Shown piece by piece: positions 49,207 through 56,945 of a stretch of DNA of 64,000 nucleotides. Each line of letters begins with the position of its first letter. Within the stretch, counting starts at the first letter, position 1. The stretch is from Sphingomonas sp. GTDB taxonomy: Bacteria; Pseudomonadota; Alphaproteobacteria; Sphingomonadales; Sphingomonadaceae. The notes under the pieces were generated by a model that did no database searches, was not told the origin of the DNA, and was given only the letters and a program-made list of their open reading frames with translations. The position numbers were made by a program, and so were the translations under genes. The stretch spans positions 62,001-126,000 of the forward strand of contig QFPK01000008.1 of assembly GCA_003248865.1 (NCBI GenBank), written 5' to 3'.

Positions 49207-50622
49207 ATGAGAGCAGGCTGGCACAATCTGGGGGCATTGATGCTGTGCAGTTCGCTGACCGTTCCGGCGCTTGCATCGCCGCAGCAGGATGCCCTGCAGG
49301 CAATCATCGGCGACCCGAAGGCGGTGAATGCGCCCGGCTGCGCTGCCGGCATGTTCCGCAACGGGAAGACCGTCTTTCTCGGCACCTCGGGCAGCGGAGA
49401 TATCGCGCAAGCGACACCGCTGACCGCCGACACACCCTTCTATGCCGCGTCCGTTGCCAAGCAGTTCACCGTGCTTGCCGCCGCGCGGCTGGTTGAAGCG
49501 GGCCAGCTGAGGCTGGACGACGATGTCCGCAAATATCTGCCTGAGCTACCGCAATATGCTGCGCCCGTTACCGTGGAGATGCTGATCAACCACAGCTCGG
49601 GAATCCGGGATTCGCTGGTGCTGCTGAACTTTGCCGGGGTTGAGGACGCCAGCCAGAGCAGCCTGGAGCAGGCCCTGCAGCTGATGTTCCGACAGAAGGA
49701 AACCAACTTCGTGCCGGGCACGGCCTATTCCTATTCCAACGGCGGCTATCTGTTGTTGGGTGAAGTGATCGCGCGCGCTGCCGGGATGCCGTTCCATATC
49801 TATGCCCAGCGGGCGATCTTCGATCCGCTGGGCATGAAGGGCAGCGTGTTCATTGCCGGCAAGCCCGCGCCGGGCACCGTCACCAACGGCTATGTGCCGG
49901 AAGATCTGGGCTGGAAGGCCAGCAATGCCTTCCCGTCATTCAGCGGCTCAGGCGGGATGATCACCACCGTCAACGACATGGCGCGCTACGATCATGATAT
50001 CGCGGTGGGCCACAAGGTGTGGACGCCCGCCGTCACCCGCACCATGCTGACGGCTGGCAACTTCACAACGGGCGGCCCGGTGATCTCCCCGCATTTCGAT
50101 TCCATGCCCTATGCAGGCGGCCTGGTCGTCGGAACCCGGCGCGGCAAGCCCTTCATCTATCATCTGGGCTCGTTCGAATCCTTCCGCACCGGCTATGCGC
50201 GTCTGCCCGAGCGCAATCTGGGCGTCGCCATCCTCTGCAACCGGTCCGACGCACTGCCGCTGCGCCGGATCGATGCCATGCTGGACGTGGTGGAACCCGG
50301 TTACCTGGAACCTTACGCAAATTACCGTCCCACGGCGACCAAGCCACTGGTCATTCCACCCAGCCCCGTGCTGCCGCAGCCGGGCACATACGCCTCGGAA
50401 GAGCTGAACGCGACCTATGAGGTGGCCGTGAGTGGAGATTCCGTAACAGCGGTCATCACCTCGCCCTGGCAGGGCAATGTGCGCCGAATGCTCATCTACA
50501 CGCGCGACGCCGCCGGCGTGCTGCGCGGTGAAGACAGCAGCATGTCGGTATCCGCGGACGGGCGCGGGATCACGCTGCACAACGGGCGGGTGTTCGCGCT
50601 GCAGCTGAAAAAGGTGAGCTAG
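49207..50622 (+). CDS. Secreted serine hydrolase, D-peptidase fold (hydrolase 2, paralogue of hydrolase 1)
   Basis: I choose ATG 49207, which starts a signal peptide (MRAGWHNLGALMLCSSLTVPALA); ATG 49183 adds eight polar residues. The 471-residue protein has SVAK at 82-85 and YSNGGYLL. The third motif is HLG (YHLGSFESF) where hydrolase 1 has HTG. Around the active-site serine it is clearly paralogous to hydrolase 1 (both have RLDDD and GIRDSL). It is the third gene of the deacylase operon, 34 bases after the dehydratase gene. Confidence 0.85.
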   Translation: MRAGWHNLGALMLCSSLTVPALASPQQDALQAIIGDPKAVNAPGCAAGMFRNGKTVFLGTSGSGDIAQATPLTADTPFYAASVAKQFTVLAAARLVEAGQLRLDDDVRKYLPELPQYAAPVTVEMLINHSSGIRDSLVLLNFAGVEDASQSSLEQALQLMFRQKETNFVPGTAYSYSNGGYLLLGEVIARAAGMPFHIYAQRAIFDPLGMKGSVFIAGKPAPGTVTNGYVPEDLGWKASNAFPSFSGSGGMITTVNDMARYDHDIAVGHKVWTPAVTRTMLTAGNFTTGGPVISPHFDSMPYAGGLVVGTRRGKPFIYHLGSFESFRTGYARLPERNLGVAILCNRSDALPLRRIDAMLDVVEPGYLEPYANYRPTATKPLVIPPSPVLPQPGTYASEELNATYEVAVSGDSVTAVITSPWQGNVRRMLIYTRDAAGVLRGEDSSMSVSADGRGITLHNGRVFALQLKKVS

Positions 50623-50722
50623 GGGGTCTGGCGCCGGTTGCGGCCAGAAGGCTACCTTCGGGAGTCGGTGCGCCGAAATCTGGATTGGCCGTGTAGTGCC
50701 TGGCGAACGCCAGCATGTGAGT

Positions 50723-50752
50723 GGGGAGGCAGCGCGCAAGCACTGCCTCCCC
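50723..50752. terminator. Bidirectional terminator-like hairpin between hydrolase 2 and TBDR 2
   Basis: A perfect 10-base stem, GGGGAGGCAG against CTGCCTCCCC, has a 10-base loop. It sits between the convergent hydrolase 2 and TBDR 2 genes. On the plus strand it is followed by CTCTCTTCCC, a weak pyrimidine tract. Confidence 0.6.
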
Positions 50753-50768
50753 CTCTCTTCCCGGCGGC

Positions 50769-53492
50769 TCAAAAGCTGACGCGTGCGCCGATGGTGAAGT
50801 AGCGGCCAATCAGATCGTAATAGGGAGAGCTGACGGCTGCGACCGGGGGATCACGGTCGAACAGGTTCTGAACCATGCCATAAAGCGTGAAGCGCTTGCC
50901 ATCTCCGAAGGGGACATAAGCGCGCAGGCCCAGATCGACATAGACCCGGCTGGAGATGCCGACATCGTCGCCTTGATTGGCGAGCACTGTGGACGGCGCA
51001 TAGCCGCCACCATCCACATAACGAGCGCGCACATCAGCACCGAACGCTTCGCTTTCGTAGGTCGTCGTCAGCGTTCCGCGCCATTTCGGCACCAGGAACA
51101 CTGCCTGGCTCCCCATGTAGCCGGCGCCGTTCAGCGCCCCCGACATCAGCTTGTCGACATAGTTGGCGATCCCGCGCACCTGCAGCTGGCTGCCGTTGCC
51201 CAGCCGGGTGCGATAGGCTGCCTCGATATCCACACCCTTTGTAGAGAAGCTGGCGACGTTGATGTAGGTGGCGTTGATCTCGCTGATGTTGCCGGCGCCG
51301 TTGCGCGTGATCTGGTTGCAGGCGCCGTTGTTGCCGTCAGCGTAGCAGCTGTTCACGATCTGCTGCGCCGACAGGGTGGTGATCACATCCTTGATGCGGA
51401 TGTTGTAGTAATCGACCGACAGGTTGAGGCCCGGCGCGAATGTGGGGGTCAGCACGACACCGGCCGTGAAGGTATCGGCGATTTCCGGATCCAGATCCGG
51501 GTTGCCGCCGGTGTAGAGGATGATGCTGGTGGTGGGCCTTGTCGGCAGCCCGCTGTCGACGACAGTGGTGTAAAGCGTGGAGCGCAGGCTGAACATTTCC
51601 GTCAGGTTGGCGGCCCGGATGTCGCGCGAGCTTGTGGCGCGGAAGGTCAGGCTGTCGTTGACGTTCCACACCCCGCCCAGCTTCCACGACCAGATCGAGC
51701 CGCGGGTGCTGTAATCGGAAATGCGCGCGGCGCCGTTGAACATCAGCTTCTGCACGAACGGCAGGTCGGCCAGCACTGGCACGGCGATTTCGGCAAAGGC
51801 CTCCTTCACATTGTTGCCGGTCTTTTCGATGTTCTGGCCGTTGATGGTGCCAAAGCGGCTGGCCAGCGAGTTCGCATCATACAGGGTGCGGAAGGATTCC
51901 CTGCGATACTCCACGCCCGCCGCAACCGAGACGGGCAGATTCCACAGCTCGAACGGCTCGCCGCTGATGCTGGCGCCCATGTTGTCGAGCCAGGTGGTGG
52001 TGGTGGCGTTCCAGTCCGCCAGCACATAATCGATTCCGGCCTGATCCGCATTGCCCGATCCGAACAGGTTCAGCGGACGGCAGGCCGTCGTGGGGTCGGT
52101 CAGCGCGATGCGGCACACCGGCGTGCCGCCCGGGCCGGTGACGGCGTCGACGGCATAGAGGAAGTTCTGCGCCAGCGTGAGGTTCTGCAGTGTCTGGTCC
52201 TGCTTCTGCTGACCATGGCTGTAATAGGCACCATAGCGCCAGCGACCATCGCCGAAGCTGCCGTCAAACCCGACGGAGACCTGGAAGGTATCTCGGGTGT
52301 AATCATATTCGGCGAGTGCGATATCGGTAACGGCCCGGCCCATTGTGAAGCTGGTCTGCCCTGCGGCGGCCAGCTGATCGCGGATTGTCTGACTGAGATA
52401 GGCGTTGTCAGCCCGGATGGTGACCTGGTTGATCCAGAGGTCAGGGAAAAAGGGGCGCTTGTCGGCCACCCGGTTGTAGTTGCCTTCCACCCACAGGTTC
52501 AACGTGTCGGCCACATCATAGCTCGCGCGGGCAAACAGGTTGGTGCGCTCGATCGGCGCCGACAGGGATCGGTAATTGTCGATATGATAGCCTTCGCCGC
52601 CGATCATCAGCGTCGGTGCGCCGGGATAGCGGGTGCCATACTGGAACGGCCGCAGCGTGCCGTCAGCATTGAACACCTGCCCCGCCAGCACGCCGGACGT
52701 GATCACGCCATCCTCGTGCCGATTGGATTCCCGAAGGTTGGCGGTCGGGTAGAGCTTGCCGTCGGCACCGGGAAAGAAGCCGCTGGCGCCGATCAGCGGG
52801 CGGGAGGTGCCCGGGATCACGCCCTTGTCGTTCAGATAGTCGAAGCCGACCAGAATATGGCCGCGGCCATCCGCGAAGCGGAAACCACCCGAACCCTCGA
52901 TCAGATATTTGGCGCCGTCCCCCTGAGAGGAAATGCCGGACTGCACGCCGAGATCGATGCCCTCCTTGCTGGTGTCGAGCAGGATGTTCACCACCCCCGC
53001 AACAGCGCCGGAGCCATAGGCGGCCGAAGCGCCGCCAGTGACGACATCGATCTGCTTCACCACCGAATAGGGGATGGTCTGCAGATCGTTGGAACTGACA
53101 TGGCGGCGATTGTTGATCAGCACCAGCGTGCGCGGCGCACCGAGCCCGCGCAGGTCGGCGGGGGACTGGCCCGACGAGGTGACGGTGTTGGTGGAAGTCG
53201 CGCTCTGCGTCATGCGGAACTGCGGCAGATCCGACAGCGTCGCCTGGATGTCGGTGCGCCCACCCAACTGGAGATCGGCTGCGCCAATCACAGTCGTCGG
53301 GGTAGGCGCACTGAAGCCCGCGGTGCTGATCCGGGAGCCGGTCACGACGATGGCTTCCACGTCCGTGGAAGTGGTGGGCGTATTGGCCGTCTGCGCAAGA
53401 GCGGCCGGCGCGAAGGCGAGTGACAGGCCAAGCGCAAACACGCTGCACGCTGTGGCGCGAAGGCACGCCTTCTGTTCAACCGGATATGTCAT
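50769..53492 (-). CDS. TonB-dependent outer-membrane receptor 2
   Basis: The 907-residue receptor starts after AAGGGGA seven bases upstream and has a signal peptide ending ALAQ near 34. The plug has EAIVVTGSRISTAG, DLRGLGAPRTLVLINNRR and VTGGASAAYGSGAVAGVVNIL, very like receptor 1, and the barrel ends FTIGARVSF. Both belong to the same sphingomonad subgroup and are paralogues. No candidate LysR site is seen in its upstream gap, so it may be controlled separately. It is convergent with hydrolase 2. Confidence 0.9.
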   Translation of the reverse strand: MTYPVEQKACLRATACSVFALGLSLAFAPAALAQTANTPTTSTDVEAIVVTGSRISTAGFSAPTPTTVIGAADLQLGGRTDIQATLSDLPQFRMTQSATSTNTVTSSGQSPADLRGLGAPRTLVLINNRRHVSSNDLQTIPYSVVKQIDVVTGGASAAYGSGAVAGVVNILLDTSKEGIDLGVQSGISSQGDGAKYLIEGSGGFRFADGRGHILVGFDYLNDKGVIPGTSRPLIGASGFFPGADGKLYPTANLRESNRHEDGVITSGVLAGQVFNADGTLRPFQYGTRYPGAPTLMIGGEGYHIDNYRSLSAPIERTNLFARASYDVADTLNLWVEGNYNRVADKRPFFPDLWINQVTIRADNAYLSQTIRDQLAAAGQTSFTMGRAVTDIALAEYDYTRDTFQVSVGFDGSFGDGRWRYGAYYSHGQQKQDQTLQNLTLAQNFLYAVDAVTGPGGTPVCRIALTDPTTACRPLNLFGSGNADQAGIDYVLADWNATTTTWLDNMGASISGEPFELWNLPVSVAAGVEYRRESFRTLYDANSLASRFGTINGQNIEKTGNNVKEAFAEIAVPVLADLPFVQKLMFNGAARISDYSTRGSIWSWKLGGVWNVNDSLTFRATSSRDIRAANLTEMFSLRSTLYTTVVDSGLPTRPTTSIILYTGGNPDLDPEIADTFTAGVVLTPTFAPGLNLSVDYYNIRIKDVITTLSAQQIVNSCYADGNNGACNQITRNGAGNISEINATYINVASFSTKGVDIEAAYRTRLGNGSQLQVRGIANYVDKLMSGALNGAGYMGSQAVFLVPKWRGTLTTTYESEAFGADVRARYVDGGGYAPSTVLANQGDDVGISSRVYVDLGLRAYVPFGDGKRFTLYGMVQNLFDRDPPVAAVSSPYYDLIGRYFTIGARVSF

Positions 53493-53634
53493 CAGTATCC
53501 CCTTTGATCGGCAAATATCTGCAAGGATGCGCTGCCGATGTGATCCCGGCCGGAACGCCCGCCGGCCATGGCCGAACCGGGCGGATCCTCATTCTGTGCG
53601 CTGCCCGATGCGGGCACTCCCTTTCCCCGAGGCA

Positions 53635-55137
53635 TCACCGGACAAGCCGGTAAAGAACGTGCGGCTGAGACGAGAAGGACATGCGGCGGTCCTCCTCCGA
53701 GCCATGAAACTCAACGATCTCGAATGGTCCGCCGGCTCGCATCCCAGTCACTTTTTCATATTGGTTCGGCCCGATCTGTTCCCAGAAAGTCGGGCCGCCA
53801 GGCCCTGTCATGACCAGGCTGTTCGGCCCGAAGGCACTGACCTTGATGTCATTCTCGGGTTTCGGGGTTTCGCTGTAGTTGCGGCGATTGATGCGATAGG
53901 CGCCAACCGGCGCTACAGAAGCGCCGTTCCAGCGCGGAGCCGAAGCGGTCGGGAAAAGCCGGCCGACAATGGCATTCTGCAACTCGGTACGGGCGGCATA
54001 GCTGCCGGGACCGCCAGTGGTGGAAATGAAGAACCCGAAATCAGCCTCCGGCGCCAGTAGCAGGATGGAATGGAAATCGGCGGTGTTTCCACCATGACCG
54101 ATCATTCGCGGCCCATCCTCGCGGATAACCATATAGCCGTGGGCGTAACCAGGCAGCGAAGGCGAGTTGCGATTCAGGGTTTCCCGCATCTGTCGCATCG
54201 TAGCCGGCTTCAGGATACGCGCGCCGCCTAGTTCGCCGTCGCGCAGGTGCATCAACATGAAGCGCGCCATGTCCGGCCCGGTGGCGGAAGCCGATCCGGC
54301 TGGCATGATGTTGGTGTAAAGCTCGAACGGCCGCGCCACAAAGCGTCCATCCTTCAGCTCATAGCCAAGCGCCATGTTCGCGGCGCGCGCGCCTGTCAAC
54401 GGCTCGCGAAACGTCGCGGTCTCCATGCGCAGCGGCTTGAAGATATGGCGCTCGACATAGTCCGGGAACGGCTCGCCCGAGACACGCTCCACGATGTAAC
54501 CGGCCAGCGCCGAGCCATAGTTGGAATAGGATATCTCCGTCCCCGGCTCGCGCACCCGGGTAGGGATATTGTTCTTCAGGAATAGACCCAGCGGCACAAA
54601 ATCCGCAGGGGTGCGTGCCATGATGCCGTCCGAGCGATCTTCGAAGCCCGGTGTATGATCCAGCAGATGGCGCACCAGGATCGGGCGTGACTGCGTATCC
54701 GGAATGCGGAAATCCAGATACTTGTTCACCTCGTCGTCGAGGCTGACCTTGCCGTCCTCCACCAGTTGCATCAGCGCCGTCCAGGTGAACAGCTTGGAGA
54801 CCGAACCCGGGCGGAACAACGTATGCTCACCGTCAACAGGCACACGGCGATCGATATCGGCGAAGCCATACCCCTTGTTGAAGATCACTTTCCCGCCGGA
54901 GACGACCGTTACAACAGCGCCCGCCACGTCCCGACTGGCGATCTGCTGCGCCATCACGCCGTCAATGAATGTCGGCAAACCTTTCAGCTGTGCAGGATCA
55001 ATACGCGAGGTGGCAGCAACCGCGGACGGTGCAGCAACCAGCGCAGACGGTGCGGCCACCGGAAGCATCACTGCCGCCACAAGCAGTGCCCGGTGCGTCA
55101 ATCGCCATGCCCGTCCGCAATGCCAGCGCTTGCCCAT
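53635..55137 (-). CDS. Serine hydrolase, beta-lactamase fold with C-terminal beta domain (hydrolase 3)
   Basis: The 500-residue protein has a signal sequence (ALLVAAVMLPVAAPSALVAA). Its motifs are SVSK at 112-115 (FRPGSVSKLFTWTALMQL), YSN (ISYSNYGSALAGYIVERVSGEPF) and HGG (MIGHGGNTADF). It is not close to hydrolases 1 and 2. Related proteins often continue into several C-terminal membrane helices; here the frame stops after VLYRLVR, so this may be a shorter form or one that lost its membrane part. It is on the TBDR 2 strand, 142 bases upstream of it. Confidence 0.83.
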   Translation of the reverse strand: MGKRWHCGRAWRLTHRALLVAAVMLPVAAPSALVAAPSAVAATSRIDPAQLKGLPTFIDGVMAQQIASRDVAGAVVTVVSGGKVIFNKGYGFADIDRRVPVDGEHTLFRPGSVSKLFTWTALMQLVEDGKVSLDDEVNKYLDFRIPDTQSRPILVRHLLDHTPGFEDRSDGIMARTPADFVPLGLFLKNNIPTRVREPGTEISYSNYGSALAGYIVERVSGEPFPDYVERHIFKPLRMETATFREPLTGARAANMALGYELKDGRFVARPFELYTNIMPAGSASATGPDMARFMLMHLRDGELGGARILKPATMRQMRETLNRNSPSLPGYAHGYMVIREDGPRMIGHGGNTADFHSILLLAPEADFGFFISTTGGPGSYAARTELQNAIVGRLFPTASAPRWNGASVAPVGAYRINRRNYSETPKPENDIKVSAFGPNSLVMTGPGGPTFWEQIGPNQYEKVTGMRAGGPFEIVEFHGSEEDRRMSFSSQPHVLYRLVR

Positions 55138-55714
55138 TGGCGTTCGCCTTCCATCGATTCTCCGTATGTCGATTTTGTGGCATATTGGAAAATGATTTTC
55201 AAATCAGGATTGAAGGGATTGCGAAAAATGAGCGCAATTAAAATAATATTCCGAAAAATTCGGAGTTTTACATAATTAGTTACAAACGCTAAGCATTGCG
55301 TGCGGGAAATCCCATCCCAAACGGAAAAATGGGGGGAAGCCCTGAAAGCCGGTTTAGCCGCCACCGCATTCCACTCTCACTCGTTGCGTGACTGTTTCGG
55401 GCAACTGAGACATCGGTCGACGGCCGTCGCATTGGAATCGTGGTGTATCGGAGAGCAGAAACACGGTGGCGGGCAGAGAAGGCCCTGCAATCAGGGCAGA
55501 ACTAAACCAAAAACCCTTCGGCAATTTTTTCATTCGAAAGTGGCGCACCTACGATGACGAAGATGAGAACTGGTTCATCGTAATCTAACGGCGTGCAAAT
55601 GGAGTGATAACCGTTTGGCTGGTATGGTCACTACCCGGGGAATGAAGGGCATTGCCTGGACCCTGCCATTCGTTCAGGCGCCAGGAACCAACTGAAGACG
55701 ACAGGAACAACGTA
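55138..55714. other. Lower-GC gap of about 580 bases without a supported gene
   Basis: The first part is clearly A+T-rich compared with the rest of the window. It holds an imperfect 19-base dyad just upstream of hydrolase 3 (55185-55203, TTGGAAAAT-G-ATTTTCAAA), a possible operator. A small hairpin, TCCGAA-AAA-TTCGGA followed by GTTTTA, lies at 55250-55269. An open plus-strand frame ends ...RTYDDEDENWFIVI at about 55589, but it has no clear start and no recognised relative, so I do not call it. Confidence 0.4.
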
Positions 55715-55981
55715 GTGAACTCGCCTGAATTTGCCATTCGTTCGCGACGAGCTGCCTTCAATCGTGCGCTTTCAGATGGCGATCTCGGAGCCATTGGCCC
55801 CCTGCTGGTCGAAAACGCGGTGCTTGTCACCGGGACCGACAGCGCAGTTATTCCAAGCCGGAAGGCGCAGTTGTACGCATGGAAGCAGGAATTCGCCGCG
55901 CCGCGCCACTACGCGGCAAAGTGGCGCAAAGTCCGTGACGAATGGGTCATCGAAGCCGAAATCTATCTTACACTAGCCTGA
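55715..55981 (+). CDS. Shortened NTF2-like (SnoaL/DUF4440-type) protein, probable remnant
   Basis: The GTG at 55715 follows AGGAA by eight bases and gives 88 residues. The first 60 read like the front of an NTF2-like domain (FAIRSRRAAFNRALSDGDLGAIGPLLVENAVLVTGTDSAV). The end (YAAKWRKVRDEWVIEAEIYLTLA) reads like its last strands. The usual middle part, about 40 residues, is missing where KQEFAAPRHYAAKW joins them. The frame is intact, so an in-frame deletion is likely; the product may not fold normally. Confidence 0.5.
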   Translation: MNSPEFAIRSRRAAFNRALSDGDLGAIGPLLVENAVLVTGTDSAVIPSRKAQLYAWKQEFAAPRHYAAKWRKVRDEWVIEAEIYLTLA

Positions 55982-56064
55982 ACCCCGATTCCGCCTCGAA
56001 AGCTGGTGTTGCGGCGGTCAGATCGGCTTTCTGCACCGGAAGATCGCTTCGATCCCGGGAGCTG

Positions 56065-56529
56065 TTACAGAGCCACTTCAACTGCCACGATCTCGATAGT
56101 ATCTGCCTTTCCGCCATATGGCACGAGATCACCCGGCTCGGCATTCATCACCGCACGGGCCAGAGGCGCGGAGAACGAGATCAGGCCTTCTGACGGGTTT
56201 GCCTCATCATCGCCAACGAGGGTCAGGACGCGCTCCCTGCCGTTCAGCCGAAAAGTCACGGTACAACCGAATTCAACCGTCGTACCGCTGGGGCTGGGGG
56301 CAAGCTGTGCCGTTGCCTGCCGTGTGCGCCAATAACGCAGATCGCGTTTCGCCGTGTCGAGAGCGGCTTCGTCTGTCAGTGTCCGAACCAGCAGCTCCAG
56401 CGCGGCGACCTTCTCCCTGACAAGGGCGAGGCCCCGGGCCGTGACGAGATTGGGTCCAGCCGGAATGGGAATATCAAACTTTGGCTCGAGGTGCTCCTCG
56501 TCGCTCTCTCGCCGGAAGGCGACACTCAT
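56065..56529 (-). CDS. GreA/GreB-family transcription elongation factor-like protein
   Basis: I choose ATG 56529 (154 residues), eight bases after GGGA; ATG 56535 is also in frame. The N-terminal half is a coiled coil (about 35-80) ending DLRYWRTRQATAQL. The C-terminal half is the FKBP-like domain (TVEFGCTVTFRLNGRERVLTLVGDDEANPSEGLISFSAPLARAVMNAEPGDLV). The coiled coil is short and lacks the acidic tip sequence of GreA, so transcript cleavage may be weak and an Rnk- or CarD-like modulatory role is possible. It stands alone on the minus strand. Confidence 0.82.
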   Translation of the reverse strand: MSVAFRRESDEEHLEPKFDIPIPAGPNLVTARGLALVREKVAALELLVRTLTDEAALDTAKRDLRYWRTRQATAQLAPSPSGTTVEFGCTVTFRLNGRERVLTLVGDDEANPSEGLISFSAPLARAVMNAEPGDLVPYGGKADTIEIVAVEVAL

Positions 56530-56535
56530 GTGCAT

Positions 56536-56945
56536 ATCCCATTCTGATGGCCGCCATCTATATCGGACTCAGGGTCCAGCGGTGCAAGTTCCGCCTGAAA
56601 AGCGGTCGTTCGCGCAGCCGATCCGTATCCTAAAAGCCCGCTGTTGGTTCGCTGAGAGCTGAGTACAGTGTTTGCTGCCAAAATTCCGGACGATCCCCTT
56701 TGGGCTGATAGCGGCAGACTGCGTTTTACCCAAGAGCGGCATAATGTGCCAAAGAAGCTAAAAAAATGTCTTTCTGCTGGAAATTGCCATCGAGGTTTTC
56801 CGAAACTGGGAAGCCCTGCAATCTGCGATTTTCCTGTTACCGCACTGCGAAGTCCGAGGCTGGTTAGCTGGTATAGACTGTGGAAGAGTGGTTCCATTTC
56901 AAGTAATTGATGTGATCACCGCATCCGGAACAGGGGGCGTGAGCA
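56536..56945. other. Gap of about 410 bases between gre-like gene and TBDR 3
   Basis: No supported gene is seen. On the minus strand TTGCAC and TATAGA, 19 bases apart and about 30 bases before the gre-like start, are a possible promoter. The remainder is less G+C-rich than the neighbouring genes. AGGGGG (56932-56937) at the end is the ribosome site for the TBDR 3 gene. Confidence 0.35.

Noticed and set aside
50721..53423. 900-codon plus-strand frame opposite TBDR 2
   Set aside because: TBDR 2 shows signal peptide, plug and barrel end on the minus strand; the plus-strand frame is its shadow.
53548..53567. Hairpin GGCCGG-N8-CCGGCC between hydrolase 3 and TBDR 2 as a terminator
   Set aside because: The stem is only six bases and has no T-run on either side; such GC dyads are common by chance in this DNA.
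38680..55137. Genomic island bounded by att sites, integrase or tRNA around the D-amino-acid cluster
   Set aside because: No integrase, tRNA gene or flanking direct repeat was found, and base composition of the coding part resembles the rest of the window.
55354..55548. 64-codon minus-strand frame with a hydrophobic stretch in the low-GC gap
   Set aside because: No ribosome site, no recognisable relative, and an equally open plus-strand frame covers it; neither can be preferred.
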